NCBI GenBank assembly: GCA_002421475.1
Contig: DIJW01000073.1
Location: forward strand, 1-7,444
Direction of reading: 5' to 3'
Length of the DNA stretch: 7,444 nt
DNA from: Thiomicrospira sp. UBA5634
GTDB lineage: Bacteria > Pseudomonadota > Gammaproteobacteria > Thiomicrospirales > Thiomicrospiraceae
Shown here: piece after piece, positions 1 through 7,241 of the stretch
Layout: every line of letters starts with the position of its first letter
How positions within the stretch are numbered: the stretch's first letter is position 1
Notes under the pieces: generated by a model
The model's database searches: none
What the model saw: the letters and a program-made list of their open reading frames with translations, nothing else
Told to the model about the DNA's origin: nothing
Translations under genes and position numbers: made by a program

Positions 1-86
1 AAGGTCTAGACATTCCTTCAACGTCACGCCTTGATCTGAAAAACTTGGCGTTCCCAGAATTCATTGGGGTTATTCGAGGTGCCCAA
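1..86 (+). repeat. Left copy of an imperfect ~86-bp inverted repeat shared with the right end of the window
   Basis: Positions 1-86 align with the reverse complement of 7242-7328 at roughly 84 percent identity by eye, with one 1-nt gap. Shared blocks include TCTAGACATT, TCACGCCTTGATCT, TGGCGTT, CCAGAATTCATT and TGCCCA. The copy runs off the left edge, so the true element may be longer. Differences do not favour third codon positions, which argues for a nucleotide-level element rather than a conserved protein. One frame is open from position 3 to a TGA at 114-116, so a gene tail cannot be excluded. The copy lies 92 nt upstream of the cyclic-di-GMP gene and points towards it. I do not recognise the family. 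It could be the end of a mobile element or a dispersed intergenic repeat. Confidence 0.75.
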
Positions 87-96
87 TTAAGTGTCT

Positions 97-125
97 GTGT
101 GGTAAAAATGCGTTGAACATATAAT
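97..125 (+). promoter_or_regulatory. Candidate sigma-70 promoter for the c-di-GMP gene
   Basis: A perfect TATAAT lies at 120-125. The -35 region at 17-bp spacing (97-102, GTGTGG) is poor. Transcription would begin near 132 and give a leader of about 46 nt before the ATG at 178. The -10 box is seen directly; its use is inferred. Confidence 0.4.
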
Positions 126-164
126 CTCGGTTGTTACTTGGATCATTAACGTAACGATGGCTTT

Positions 165-170
165 AAGGAG
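165..170 (+). promoter_or_regulatory. Shine-Dalgarno AAGGAG that decides the start at 178
   Basis: AAGGAG at 165-170 ends 7 nt before the ATG at 178, an ideal spacing. It lies downstream of the in-frame ATG at 157, which has no comparable site, so 178 is the better start. Confidence 0.8.
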
Positions 171-177
171 CTTGTTT

Positions 178-2556
178 ATGGGTGCGGAACAACAAAAACC
201 GCTGTTTTTTGCTAAAAATGCCGATTTACCCTATTCATCAAAACGAACTCTTGAACGTCGGTTTGTCAAACGTTTGGCCATTGTTATTGGACTCGCTTCA
301 CTCGCTATCGCGCTGATAGCAAGTAATAATTATCTAACCATCAAACATAATAACTTTGAGCGAGAGGCGCAGCAGGTTCAGGTGTTTTACCAAAAAATGT
401 CTCCTGTAATGCAGCGCGAGTGGCAAAAAAGCGCTTCGCTTGAGCCGCAAAACGTGCAGGATTTTGCAACACGATGGCAAACACCGGGTGTCCAACTGGT
501 ATTTGTGTTGCCAGCCGATACGACCAGGCCTGAAAAATATTTACATCAGTTCAGTTTGACTAATCCACCGATTGATGTTTTTGCCGTTCCTTATGGAGAA
601 GGTCTCGTCAGCCCGTTCAGTTATATTGTCCGGCCTTTCATTGCCATGCTCTTGGTTGGAATATTGCTCTGGTTAGTGTTGGGCCGCTTAATCCGCAACA
701 ATATGAAAAGATTGGCTAAATTGCAGACCGCCATGCAGTTTTATGCCACCACGCAAGACTCTGAATCATTAAATGCCGTACTGCAAAGTCAGGGTTTAAA
801 TCATTCCGGGGATGAAATTAGCGAATTAAATCGTAGTTTTTTACAAATGGTTGAGCAAACAGAGGGCGCTCACCTGGAGCAAAAAAGAGTCTCCGATACA
901 TTGGCTTTGCTGGATGAAGTGATTATTGATATGACGTTAGATGGCCGGTTTGTTCGGGTTACCAAAGCTTGGGAACGTTTAACTAAGCATGTTAAACCGG
1001 ATGGTGATGGCCAATATTTGCTTGATTGGATACATCAAGGGGACGAGTTGATTTGGCTGCAAGCATTAAAAAATATCATCGAAGGCCATGCCGAGGCGTT
1101 AGTTATCAACTTTAGATTGAATTCTCCGATCGAAGTTTGGATCGAAGGCAAGTTCGTACTGACGCAAGAAGGTGATCAAACGCAGCTAGTCCGCGGTGTA
1201 TTGCGCGACATCACCAATCATTATTTACAGCAACAACAAATTACCCATATGGCGTTACACGATACGTTAACGCAGTTACCGAATCGAACCCTGTTAGAAC
1301 AGTCATTTTATGAGGCGCTTATTCAAGCCAATGCGCATCAACGTTATGTTGCGGTGTTATTTTTTGACATGGATCACTTCAAAAATATCAACGACTCGTT
1401 AGGGCATAAAGTTGGCGACTCACTTTTGATTGCGATGGCCGAACGATTTGAAGGGCAGCCGTTACGCAAACAAGATATGTTGTCGCGTTGGGGAGGCGAT
1501 GAATTTGTATTATTGCTGCCGGATATTAAATCGCCGGATGAGGTCAGACAGTTAGGTTTAAAGGTGCGTGAGTTATTGTTACCGCCTTTTCAGGTAGAAG
1601 GCCACACTATGCCGATTACGTTTAGTATTGGTGGGGCTGTTTATCCGCTGGATGCCAAAGACATGGAAGGTTTGTTTGCCTGTGCCGACCACGCCATGTT
1701 TTATGCAAAACGCCAAGGACGCAACCAACTTTGCATGTTTAGCGATATTGATGCCGAGTTACCGGCAAAACAAGATTTGGATATTCAGCATCGTTTGGCT
1801 AATGCAATTCGTCAAAATGAGATTCAGATTTATTTTCAACCGATCGTGGATGCTCGCACTGAAAAATGCACGATGACTGAAGTGTTGGCTCGTTGGCACG
1901 ATCCCGAACTTGGCTGGGTTGGGCCGGATGTGTTTATTCCGATTGCGGAAAACATCGGTTTAATCGGTGAGTTGGGAATGCAGGTTTTTGATCAGGCTTT
2001 GCAGTCATTTGCGGACTGGAATAAAGAGGGTTTGTTAGAAAACTTGTCGGTGAATATTTCTAAACGACAGCTGTTTAATTCAAATTTTGTCAGCAATATG
2101 AAAACGGTATTAGAAAAATACCAAATTCAACCTCAGCAGGTCGTGTTGGAAGTGACTGAAAGTTTAGCTATTCGAGATGTCGATTTTTCGATGACGAGAC
2201 TGTTGGAGTTACGTGATGCCGGGTTTTTAATCGCGATAGATGATTTCGGCAAAGGACATTCATCATTGGCGCAATTACATGAGCTACAAGTCGATAAACT
2301 AAAAATTGATATGCAGTTTGTGCAGCGACTAAATGATGTGAAAGGCCAAGCCGTCATGCAGGCAATCTTACAAATTGCCAAGGCTTTAAACTTCTGCACG
2401 GTCGCTGAAGGGGTAGAAACCCAGCAACAAGCTGAATTCCTCCAAACACATGGTGCCGATTATCTGCAAGGTTATCGTTATGCCAGACCGATGTCTGTGT
2501 TGGAGTTCGAGGATTGGCTGAAACAACGCCATAAGTTGTTTGTTCAACGATTATAA
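178..2556 (+). CDS. Membrane-bound HAMP-PAS-GGDEF-EAL cyclic-di-GMP synthase/phosphodiesterase
   Basis: This protein makes and/or degrades cyclic di-GMP in the cytoplasm in response to a periplasmic or PAS signal. With the ATG at 178 it has 792 residues. Two membrane segments (about 33-50 and 153-172) flank a periplasmic region of about 100 residues that I cannot assign. A HAMP-like linker (about 170-226, with GDEISELNRSF) and a PAS-like domain (about 238-348) follow. The GGDEF domain (about 355-525) has intact GGDEF at 439-443, the metal-binding DMD at 397-399 and an RKQD inhibitory I-site at 430-433. The EAL domain (about 535-785) reads EVL at 568-570 but keeps the other expected catalytic residues: N626, E658, D688/D689, K709, E744 and Q764. 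Both activities are therefore possible. Its 3' end overlaps the next gene, on the other strand, by 13 nt. Confidence 0.95.
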   Translation: MGAEQQKPLFFAKNADLPYSSKRTLERRFVKRLAIVIGLASLAIALIASNNYLTIKHNNFEREAQQVQVFYQKMSPVMQREWQKSASLEPQNVQDFATRWQTPGVQLVFVLPADTTRPEKYLHQFSLTNPPIDVFAVPYGEGLVSPFSYIVRPFIAMLLVGILLWLVLGRLIRNNMKRLAKLQTAMQFYATTQDSESLNAVLQSQGLNHSGDEISELNRSFLQMVEQTEGAHLEQKRVSDTLALLDEVIIDMTLDGRFVRVTKAWERLTKHVKPDGDGQYLLDWIHQGDELIWLQALKNIIEGHAEALVINFRLNSPIEVWIEGKFVLTQEGDQTQLVRGVLRDITNHYLQQQQITHMALHDTLTQLPNRTLLEQSFYEALIQANAHQRYVAVLFFDMDHFKNINDSLGHKVGDSLLIAMAERFEGQPLRKQDMLSRWGGDEFVLLLPDIKSPDEVRQLGLKVRELLLPPFQVEGHTMPITFSIGGAVYPLDAKDMEGLFACADHAMFYAKRQGRNQLCMFSDIDAELPAKQDLDIQHRLANAIRQNEIQIYFQPIVDARTEKCTMTEVLARWHDPELGWVGPDVFIPIAENIGLIGELGMQVFDQALQSFADWNKEGLLENLSVNISKRQLFNSNFVSNMKTVLEKYQIQPQQVVLEVTESLAIRDVDFSMTRLLELRDAGFLIAIDDFGKGHSSLAQLHELQVDKLKIDMQFVQRLNDVKGQAVMQAILQIAKALNFCTVAEGVETQQQAEFLQTHGADYLQGYRYARPMSVLEFEDWLKQRHKLFVQRL

Positions 2557-3509
2557 GAATAGGCCTCAAAACTCACGATAAAGTAAGCGTTGGTTTGATG
2601 GCTTAGGTCAATAGGCGCATGAATGCCCGGCGTTAGGGTGACAAATAACCAGCGTTGATAAAAACGATTACGCCAAGCGAGTTCAATATAACTATCTTGA
2701 TGTTGTAGTCGGTTTTGCCATTGCCAAGAGCGACCGGTTTTGTAAGTGATAATGTTGTAATCATCCAGTCGATGTTGCCATTGCAGTGTTTGAGCTAAAT
2801 TTGTGTAGGGCTCCAAGTCGTAATGAATCGCACTGCTGGTACTTCGAAAGTGGTGATTGCTGGCGTGACGGTAATTAAAATTAACATAAGCACGTTGTCC
2901 GGTTTCTTCCACCCGATACCAAAACACCTCCGGCTCAAAGGCCAGTGACCAGCGATCCGTCAAGGGTTGGTGAAAAGGCAGGCTTAAAGCGATATGCGGA
3001 TTTAATTGATCATCTTTGATGCCCAAGCCGGTTCGGGTTTTGATGTCTAACGTTTCACTCAGTTGATAAATCACGCCCAACCCCAAAAAGTTTTGTTGTT
3101 CACCGGTGGTGCGCTGATATGTACTAGACTGCTCGAGGTTTTCATCGGGTTTACTGAAAGACTCAATATAAACATTCAGTTTATTTTCAGTTTTCGGCAG
3201 ATTGGCCACTAAACTAAAACTCAATTTGGATTCGGCGACTTTTCTTTCTGAAATTCGGTTACTGAGTGACACACTTAAACGTGATTGTCCTTTTTTGATT
3301 TGTTGTTCTTCGGCAAAAAAATCGTCAATGTAGTGTGCGACTTTGTCGACATGTTGACCAATCCAGGCCAAATTATTTTTAATACTGTCTAATTCAAGTG
3401 AAAAGTCGAGCTCAATCGGCTGATCAGGATGTTCTTGAGCTAAAACAATGCCCGGTAAACAGAATAAAAGGACTAAAAAATAGCCGAATTTGCTAGGTTT
3501 GTTTGGCAT
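2544..3509 (-). CDS. Secreted, probably outer-membrane, conserved protein of unknown function
   Basis: The 321-residue product starts with a clear signal peptide: basic MPNKPSK, a hydrophobic core to about residue 20, and likely cleavage after VLA at 24/25. After a short amphipathic stretch (about 35-75, with IDDFFAEE) the rest is rich in alternating polar and hydrophobic segments and aromatic residues, as in beta-barrels. The late WLFVTLTPGI stretch resembles, from memory, an uncharacterised proteobacterial outer-membrane family with a WLF-x-E/T-L-x-PG signature. The C-terminus ends in NR, not the usual aromatic residue of barrel proteins. The start ATG has no strong Shine-Dalgarno. The gene converges on the c-di-GMP gene with a 13-nt overlap and no visible terminator between them. 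No enzyme motif is seen, and I do not assign a function. Confidence 0.85.
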   Translation of the reverse strand: MPNKPSKFGYFLVLLFCLPGIVLAQEHPDQPIELDFSLELDSIKNNLAWIGQHVDKVAHYIDDFFAEEQQIKKGQSRLSVSLSNRISERKVAESKLSFSLVANLPKTENKLNVYIESFSKPDENLEQSSTYQRTTGEQQNFLGLGVIYQLSETLDIKTRTGLGIKDDQLNPHIALSLPFHQPLTDRWSLAFEPEVFWYRVEETGQRAYVNFNYRHASNHHFRSTSSAIHYDLEPYTNLAQTLQWQHRLDDYNIITYKTGRSWQWQNRLQHQDSYIELAWRNRFYQRWLFVTLTPGIHAPIDLSHQTNAYFIVSFEAYSYNR

Positions 3510-3538
3510 AATTTAGATTCATTAAAAGGGCGTGTACC

Positions 3539-3567
3539 ATTATCAGCGTTTATTTTTTATGGCGCAA
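3539..3567 (-). promoter_or_regulatory. Candidate promoter for the secreted protein gene
   Basis: On the minus strand TTGCGC (3567-3562) and GATAAT (3544-3539) are separated by 17 nt. Transcription would start near 3532 and leave a leader of about 22 nt. The match is moderate and the assignment is inferred. In the rest of the 150-bp divergent region (3510-3659) I see no convincing promoter for the phosphatase gene and no clear operator. Confidence 0.4.
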
Positions 3568-3659
3568 CTTTAGCGGTCTCAATTAACTCGTTCGTCTGAT
3601 CAAAGCTTTTCATATCGGTTTTTTTGAGCGTTAAAACAGGATTATTTTGCGGTATTTTT

Positions 3660-4415
3660 ATGGCGAATTGGTTTATCAGCACAGATTTAGACGGCACTAT
3701 GTTAAATCATGTAACCCATGATTATGTTGCGGTGTTGCCGATGTTAAACAGACTGCAGTTGCTTGGCGTTACGGTGGTTTTGAATTCGACGAAAACCGCC
3801 GCTGAACTAACTAACTGGCAGGATCGGTTGAATTTAAATGCCCCGTTAATTGCCGAAAATGGTGGCGTGATTTGTTTTGATGGCCAAACACGGCTTTTGG
3901 GGCGTGCAAGAAGTGAAATCTGTGATTTATTGCAGGCCTGGCGTGTGCAATACGGCTGGCAGTTTGCAGGTTATAACGATTGGTCGTTAGCTGAGTTAAT
4001 GCGGCAAACAGGCTTTACTAGCGATCACGCCGAATTGGCAGCGCAACGCTTAGTCACCGAGCCGATTTTGTGGCAAGACAGTGCTGAGAATTTTATCCAC
4101 TTTGAACGTCAGTTAGCACAAGTCGGTTTGAGTTGGCAAAAAGCCGGGCGCTTTTATCACATTATGGCGGCGCATAACAAAGCCAGTGCAGTGGCCTGGT
4201 TATTGGTCAATCGTTTCCAAGGATATAAGGTATTGGCATTGGGTGATGGCAGTGCGGATCATTTGATGTTGGAGCAGGCTGATTTAGCGGTTGTGTTGTC
4301 AAATGAGCAGGCTGAATATTTACCGATTAAGCATGCGCATTTTTTTAATCCGCCATTGCCCGCGCCGCAAGGTTGGGTGCAGGGATTGGAGTGGGCTTTG
4401 CCACAAATGCGTTAG
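3660..4415 (+). CDS. Mannosyl/glucosyl-3-phosphoglycerate phosphatase-like HAD hydrolase (YedP/MPGP type)
   Basis: This cytoplasmic Mg-dependent HAD phosphatase (subclass IIB) would remove the phosphate from a glycosyl-3-phosphoglycerate. The 251 residues carry motif I STDLDGT (D9, D11), motif II LNST (S43/T44), the family-typical IAENGGVI (64-71), TEPILW (133-138), the GRFYHIMAAHNK stretch with K174, and motif IV GDGSAD (195-200). Most relatives have GD-x-x-ND in motif IV; here the N is replaced by A199 while D196 and D200 remain. I chose the ATG at 3660 because STDLDGT then falls where family members have it. The in-frame TTG at 3624 would add 12 residues without a ribosome site. The gene ends in a 4-nt overlap with the convergent glycerate kinase. 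Which sugar is attached cannot be read from the sequence. Confidence 0.85.
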   Translation: MANWFISTDLDGTMLNHVTHDYVAVLPMLNRLQLLGVTVVLNSTKTAAELTNWQDRLNLNAPLIAENGGVICFDGQTRLLGRARSEICDLLQAWRVQYGWQFAGYNDWSLAELMRQTGFTSDHAELAAQRLVTEPILWQDSAENFIHFERQLAQVGLSWQKAGRFYHIMAAHNKASAVAWLLVNRFQGYKVLALGDGSADHLMLEQADLAVVLSNEQAEYLPIKHAHFFNPPLPAPQGWVQGLEWALPQMR

Positions 4416-5539
4416 ATGGCGTTTTGGATTAGACCGTTTAACGCTTGATATAGCCGTTGTTGTAGAATCTGTGCAGTTTGTTGCATTGCTTGCTGCTCTG
4501 AAACGTGATCATCCACTAAACTATAAATGGCCTTAAATTCAGCCAACGCTGTACCCGCGTAATCAACTTGTCCACAAATTGCGATGCTTGGCACGTTATA
4601 TTGTTTTGCCAATCGCGCAATGCGTAAAGGTAATTTGCCATGCTGTGTTTGGTTGTCCAGCTTGCCTTCACCGGTAATCACCCAATCTATTTTTTCGTTA
4701 AATAACGCCTCAAGATTTAGCGCTCGGCTTAACAACTCAAAACCGCTTTGAGTTTGTGCATTCAATAAACCCATAAAACCGGCGGCCATACCGCCTGCCG
4801 CTCCGGCACCAGGCCTGGTGCTAATGTTTGTTTGGGTTAGTTGTTCAATATGGTGTGCAAAATGGCTTAAGGCCTGCTCGAGCGAAACTTGCATTTCAGT
4901 GGTCGCACCTTTTTGTGCACTATAAACCGCTGTCGCACCTAACGGGCCCAATAATGGATTGGTTACATCACATGCCAACACCCAATTCACAGCCGTTAAG
5001 GTCAATGGAATATTACCAATTTGATGCAGTTGAAGTAATCCTGCTCCTCCAGGCTTAATCGGTTGTTGACTTGCATCTAACAATTCAACCCCCAGTGCTT
5101 GCAGTGCACCTGCACCGCCATCATTGGTGGCACTGCCGCCTAATCCAAGCACGATGTTCTTTGCACCCATTGTTAAAGCCTGTTTGATCACCAGGCCTGT
5201 ACCGTAAGTAGAGGTTAACAGTGGATTGTATTCAGCTTTAGCCAGTCGCATTAAACCGGCACTTTGCGCCATTTCAATAAATGCCGTTTTACTCGCCGGT
5301 TGCCAGGCAAAGTCGGCTTGAATCAAGCGTCCTAACGGATCAAGGCTATCAACCGTTAGGCGTTGTGCCAGTCCGCTATAAACAATCGCATCAATAAACC
5401 CTTCACCGCCATCCGCCAGCGGGCGCGAAATGACTTCGATTTGTGGCCAGTGTTGATGAATGAGCTGTTGTGCAATATCGCAAAACTCGACTGCGCTCAA
5501 CGAGCCCTTAAAGCTGTCAGGCGCAAGCAGAATTCGCAT
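4412..5539 (-). CDS. Glycerate kinase (GarK/GlxK family)
   Basis: The product phosphorylates D-glycerate with ATP, normally to 2-phosphoglycerate in this family, feeding glycerate into lower glycolysis. The 375 residues match the usual length. Family signatures are present in order: MRILLAPDSFKGSLSA (1-16), RPLADGGEG (39-47), GLGGSATNDGGAGA (133-146), CDVTNPLLGP (191-200), RPGAGAAGGMAAG (243-255) and ITGEGKLDNQTQHGKLP (289-305). The start lies 1 nt after the stop of the CDF exporter gene, so translation is probably coupled and the two share a transcript. The 3' end overlaps the phosphatase gene by 4 nt tail to tail. With that neighbour it may recycle glycerate from a glycosylglycerate, but this is inference. 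The orthologue name (garK or glxK) is not decided here. Confidence 0.93.
   Translation of the reverse strand: MRILLAPDSFKGSLSAVEFCDIAQQLIHQHWPQIEVISRPLADGGEGFIDAIVYSGLAQRLTVDSLDPLGRLIQADFAWQPASKTAFIEMAQSAGLMRLAKAEYNPLLTSTYGTGLVIKQALTMGAKNIVLGLGGSATNDGGAGALQALGVELLDASQQPIKPGGAGLLQLHQIGNIPLTLTAVNWVLACDVTNPLLGPLGATAVYSAQKGATTEMQVSLEQALSHFAHHIEQLTQTNISTRPGAGAAGGMAAGFMGLLNAQTQSGFELLSRALNLEALFNEKIDWVITGEGKLDNQTQHGKLPLRIARLAKQYNVPSIAICGQVDYAGTALAEFKAIYSLVDDHVSEQQAMQQTAQILQQRLYQALNGLIQNAI
4806..4821. repeat. Perfect 16-bp palindrome centred on CAGGCCTG
   Basis: GCACCAGGCCTGGTGC reads the same on both strands and lies inside the glycerate kinase gene. It is the longest of five CAGGCCTG sites in the window; the others are at 525-532, 3933-3940, 5192-5199 and 6578-6585. 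Confidence 0.8.
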
Positions 5540-5540
5540 A

Positions 5541-6458
5541 CTACTTAGTTTCTAATTGCAAAGTAACGTGATGCACCGCATGGTGATCATTCAGATAGGT
5601 TTTAATAGTGCGCAAAGTCTGGTCGTTAATATGCGCTAAATCGGTTTTGGCGTGTAAAGTCATTAACACTTGTTCCTCGGCGATCGCCCATAAATGGATA
5701 TGGTGAATCTGCTCCAGATAAGGAAATTGTTTCCCCAAATCGTCTTTAATCGCTTGAATTTCATAACCGGCGGGCACCCCTTCAAGCAAAATGTTGGCGG
5801 CAGAGAATGTCAGTTTTAATGCGTTATAACCAATAATGCAGGCCACCAAAATCGACAGTAACGGATCAACAATATTCCAGCCGCTGAAATAAATGATTAT
5901 CGCTGCTGTGATGACGGCCACCGACGCCAGCGTATCACCCAAAAAGTGCAAAGTTGCACCGCGCATATTCATGTTTTTCTGATTGCCGGAATGCAGGATG
6001 CTAAAAACAATCAGGTTAATGATTAAGCCGATAATGGCAATCACAAACATCTGCGCGCCCATGACTTCTTGTGGATTAACCATGCGCTCAATCGCCATTG
6101 CAATAATCCCGGCGGCGATTAGCAGCAAAGCCGCACCGTTGACAAAAGCGGTTAAAATTTGTGCTCGCTGATAACCAAACGTCATGCGTTCAGTAGCCGG
6201 TTTTTGCGCGACATGGAAACCCCACCAAGCAATCATTAATGCAATGGAGTCGGTCAACATATGCACACCGTCTGCGATCAGTGCGACCGAGTTAACCCAA
6301 AACCCGCCGACAATTTCTATGGTCATATAACTGAAGGTGAGTGCCGCAGCAAAAACAATTTTTTTCTGATTTTTGCCGTCCGGTTTTGCCATGTGTGAAT
6401 GGTGCGGTGAGTTGTGTGAATGCGATGAAGTCGCTTCAGAATGAGTGTGGCTGTGCAT
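5541..6458 (-). CDS. czcD: Cation diffusion facilitator, zinc-type exporter
   Basis: This inner-membrane antiporter exports Zn2+ (possibly also Co2+ or Cd2+) in exchange for protons. The 305 residues begin with a His-rich cytoplasmic tail: eight His in the first 22 positions. Six membrane helices follow. The two metal-site motifs are HMLTD (H66/D70, with D63 just before) in helix 2 and HFLGD (H171/D175) in helix 5. This His-Asp/His-Asp pattern is known for zinc-selective members and differs from the DxxxD type of iron and manganese exporters. The C-terminal cytoplasmic domain (about 225-305) has HHIHLW at 252-257, typical of the ferredoxin-like metal-sensing fold. The gene is 83 nt downstream of comF and is followed after 1 nt by the glycerate kinase start. 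A promoter with an extended -10 lies just upstream. The czcD symbol marks the family rather than a proven orthologue. Confidence 0.92.
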   Translation of the reverse strand: MHSHTHSEATSSHSHNSPHHSHMAKPDGKNQKKIVFAAALTFSYMTIEIVGGFWVNSVALIADGVHMLTDSIALMIAWWGFHVAQKPATERMTFGYQRAQILTAFVNGAALLLIAAGIIAMAIERMVNPQEVMGAQMFVIAIIGLIINLIVFSILHSGNQKNMNMRGATLHFLGDTLASVAVITAAIIIYFSGWNIVDPLLSILVACIIGYNALKLTFSAANILLEGVPAGYEIQAIKDDLGKQFPYLEQIHHIHLWAIAEEQVLMTLHAKTDLAHINDQTLRTIKTYLNDHHAVHHVTLQLETK

Positions 6459-6487
6459 AAATTAACTCTCAAATTTAAGTGAAATTG

Positions 6488-6516
6488 ATTATAGCACCCG
6501 TTGGGCTTATTGCTAG
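6488..6516 (-). promoter_or_regulatory. Candidate extended -10 promoter for the exporter/glycerate kinase operon
   Basis: On the minus strand TATAAT lies at 6493-6488, preceded by TGC, which makes an extended -10. A weak -35 (CTAGCA, 6516-6511) sits at 17-nt spacing. The start of transcription would be near 6481, about 22 nt before the ATG at 6458. I see no clear dyad of the kind bound by zinc regulators. Confidence 0.5.
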
Positions 6517-6541
6517 ATCAGGCCTAAAGAGAAGTAATTTT

Positions 6542-7216
6542 TTATTGGGTTTTTGCTACCGCCCAAGCCTGCACCACCAGGCCTGGTTGTTGTTTTTGCA
6601 AAACCTTGGTAGCACTTTGCATGGTTGCACCGGTGGTAATAACATCATCAATTAAAGCGATATGTCGTAATTCACCAAGCTGTGAGCCATCTGCCGCAAA
6701 AGCGTGCTTGAGATTACGGCGACGTTGCTTGGCATTCAGTTTAGTTTGGCTGGGGGTGGCCACTTGACGAGTCAAACCATGCACAATCGGGATGTTGAGT
6801 TGTTTGCTGATGATGCGTGCCAACTCTAGCGCCTGGTTATAACCGCGCTCACGTAAGCGGCTTGTGTGTAAAGGGATTGGAATTAAGGCTTCTACCCCTT
6901 GAAAGTCGAGCCTGTCCGCCAATTGCTCCGCCAGTAATCGACTTAGATGCAAATGCTGAGCATATTTAAACTGGTGGATTAAATCGCGCAGTTCGGCATC
7001 AAATTTAAATGCCACTTGGGTGCGATAAAAAGCCGGCGGGCTATTTAAACACAGCCCACAAATTTGACCGTGCGGACTAGCTTCAGCACAGCGCGGGCAG
7101 ATTTCAGGGCTGATCTGCCATTTATCAATAAAGGTTTGTTGCAGATCAAATTGCTCGGTTGCTGTACCCGTGATAACGCAGGTCGGTGGAAATAGCCATC
7201 TCTCTAACCAATGCAT
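6542..7216 (-). CDS. comF: ComF-family phosphoribosyltransferase-like protein
   Basis: ComF proteins are linked to natural transformation, acting in the cytoplasm on incoming single-stranded DNA. The 224 residues have an N-terminal zinc-finger region with C13, CPRC (40-43) and CGLC (53-56), then the family-typical PIPLHTSRLRERGYNQA (113-129), and a phosphoribosyltransferase loop IALIDDVITTGAT (186-198). The first half of the finger reads CVITG where many relatives have CxxC, so one possible zinc ligand is missing. The ATG at 7216 has AGGAAA (7228-7223) 6 nt upstream and puts MHWLERWLFPP at the N-terminus, as expected. An in-frame TTG at 7249 would add 11 unlikely residues. A weak promoter (TTGTGG 7265-7260, TATTAT 7240-7235, 19-nt spacer) is possible. 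The exporter gene follows 83 nt downstream. Confidence 0.92.
   Translation of the reverse strand: MHWLERWLFPPTCVITGTATEQFDLQQTFIDKWQISPEICPRCAEASPHGQICGLCLNSPPAFYRTQVAFKFDAELRDLIHQFKYAQHLHLSRLLAEQLADRLDFQGVEALIPIPLHTSRLRERGYNQALELARIISKQLNIPIVHGLTRQVATPSQTKLNAKQRRRNLKHAFAADGSQLGELRHIALIDDVITTGATMQSATKVLQKQQPGLVVQAWAVAKTQ
6576..6587. repeat. 12-bp palindrome ACCAGGCCTGGT
   Basis: This perfect palindrome contains CAGGCCTG and lies near the 3' end of comF, where it encodes part of PGLVV. A further AGGCCT core sits 54 nt away at 6520-6525, in the intergenic region. Confidence 0.7.
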
Positions 7217-7241
7217 TTTGCATTTCCTGTTTGAATAATAT

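Noticed and set aside
1..116. C-terminal end of an upstream protein-coding gene
   Set aside because: The frame is open to a TGA at 114-116, but the differences from the right copy are not codon-like and no known protein is recognised; 38 codons are too few to call.
157..177. ATG at 157 as start of the c-di-GMP gene
   Set aside because: The strong AAGGAG lies downstream of it and is ideally placed for the ATG at 178.
2133..2399. Minus-strand open frame inside the EAL domain coding region
   Set aside because: It lies wholly antisense to well-conserved EAL codons, has no ribosome site and a low-complexity Ser/Cys-rich product.
3624..3659. TTG at 3624 as start of the phosphatase gene
   Set aside because: There is no ribosome site, and it would put 12 extra residues before the usual N-terminus.
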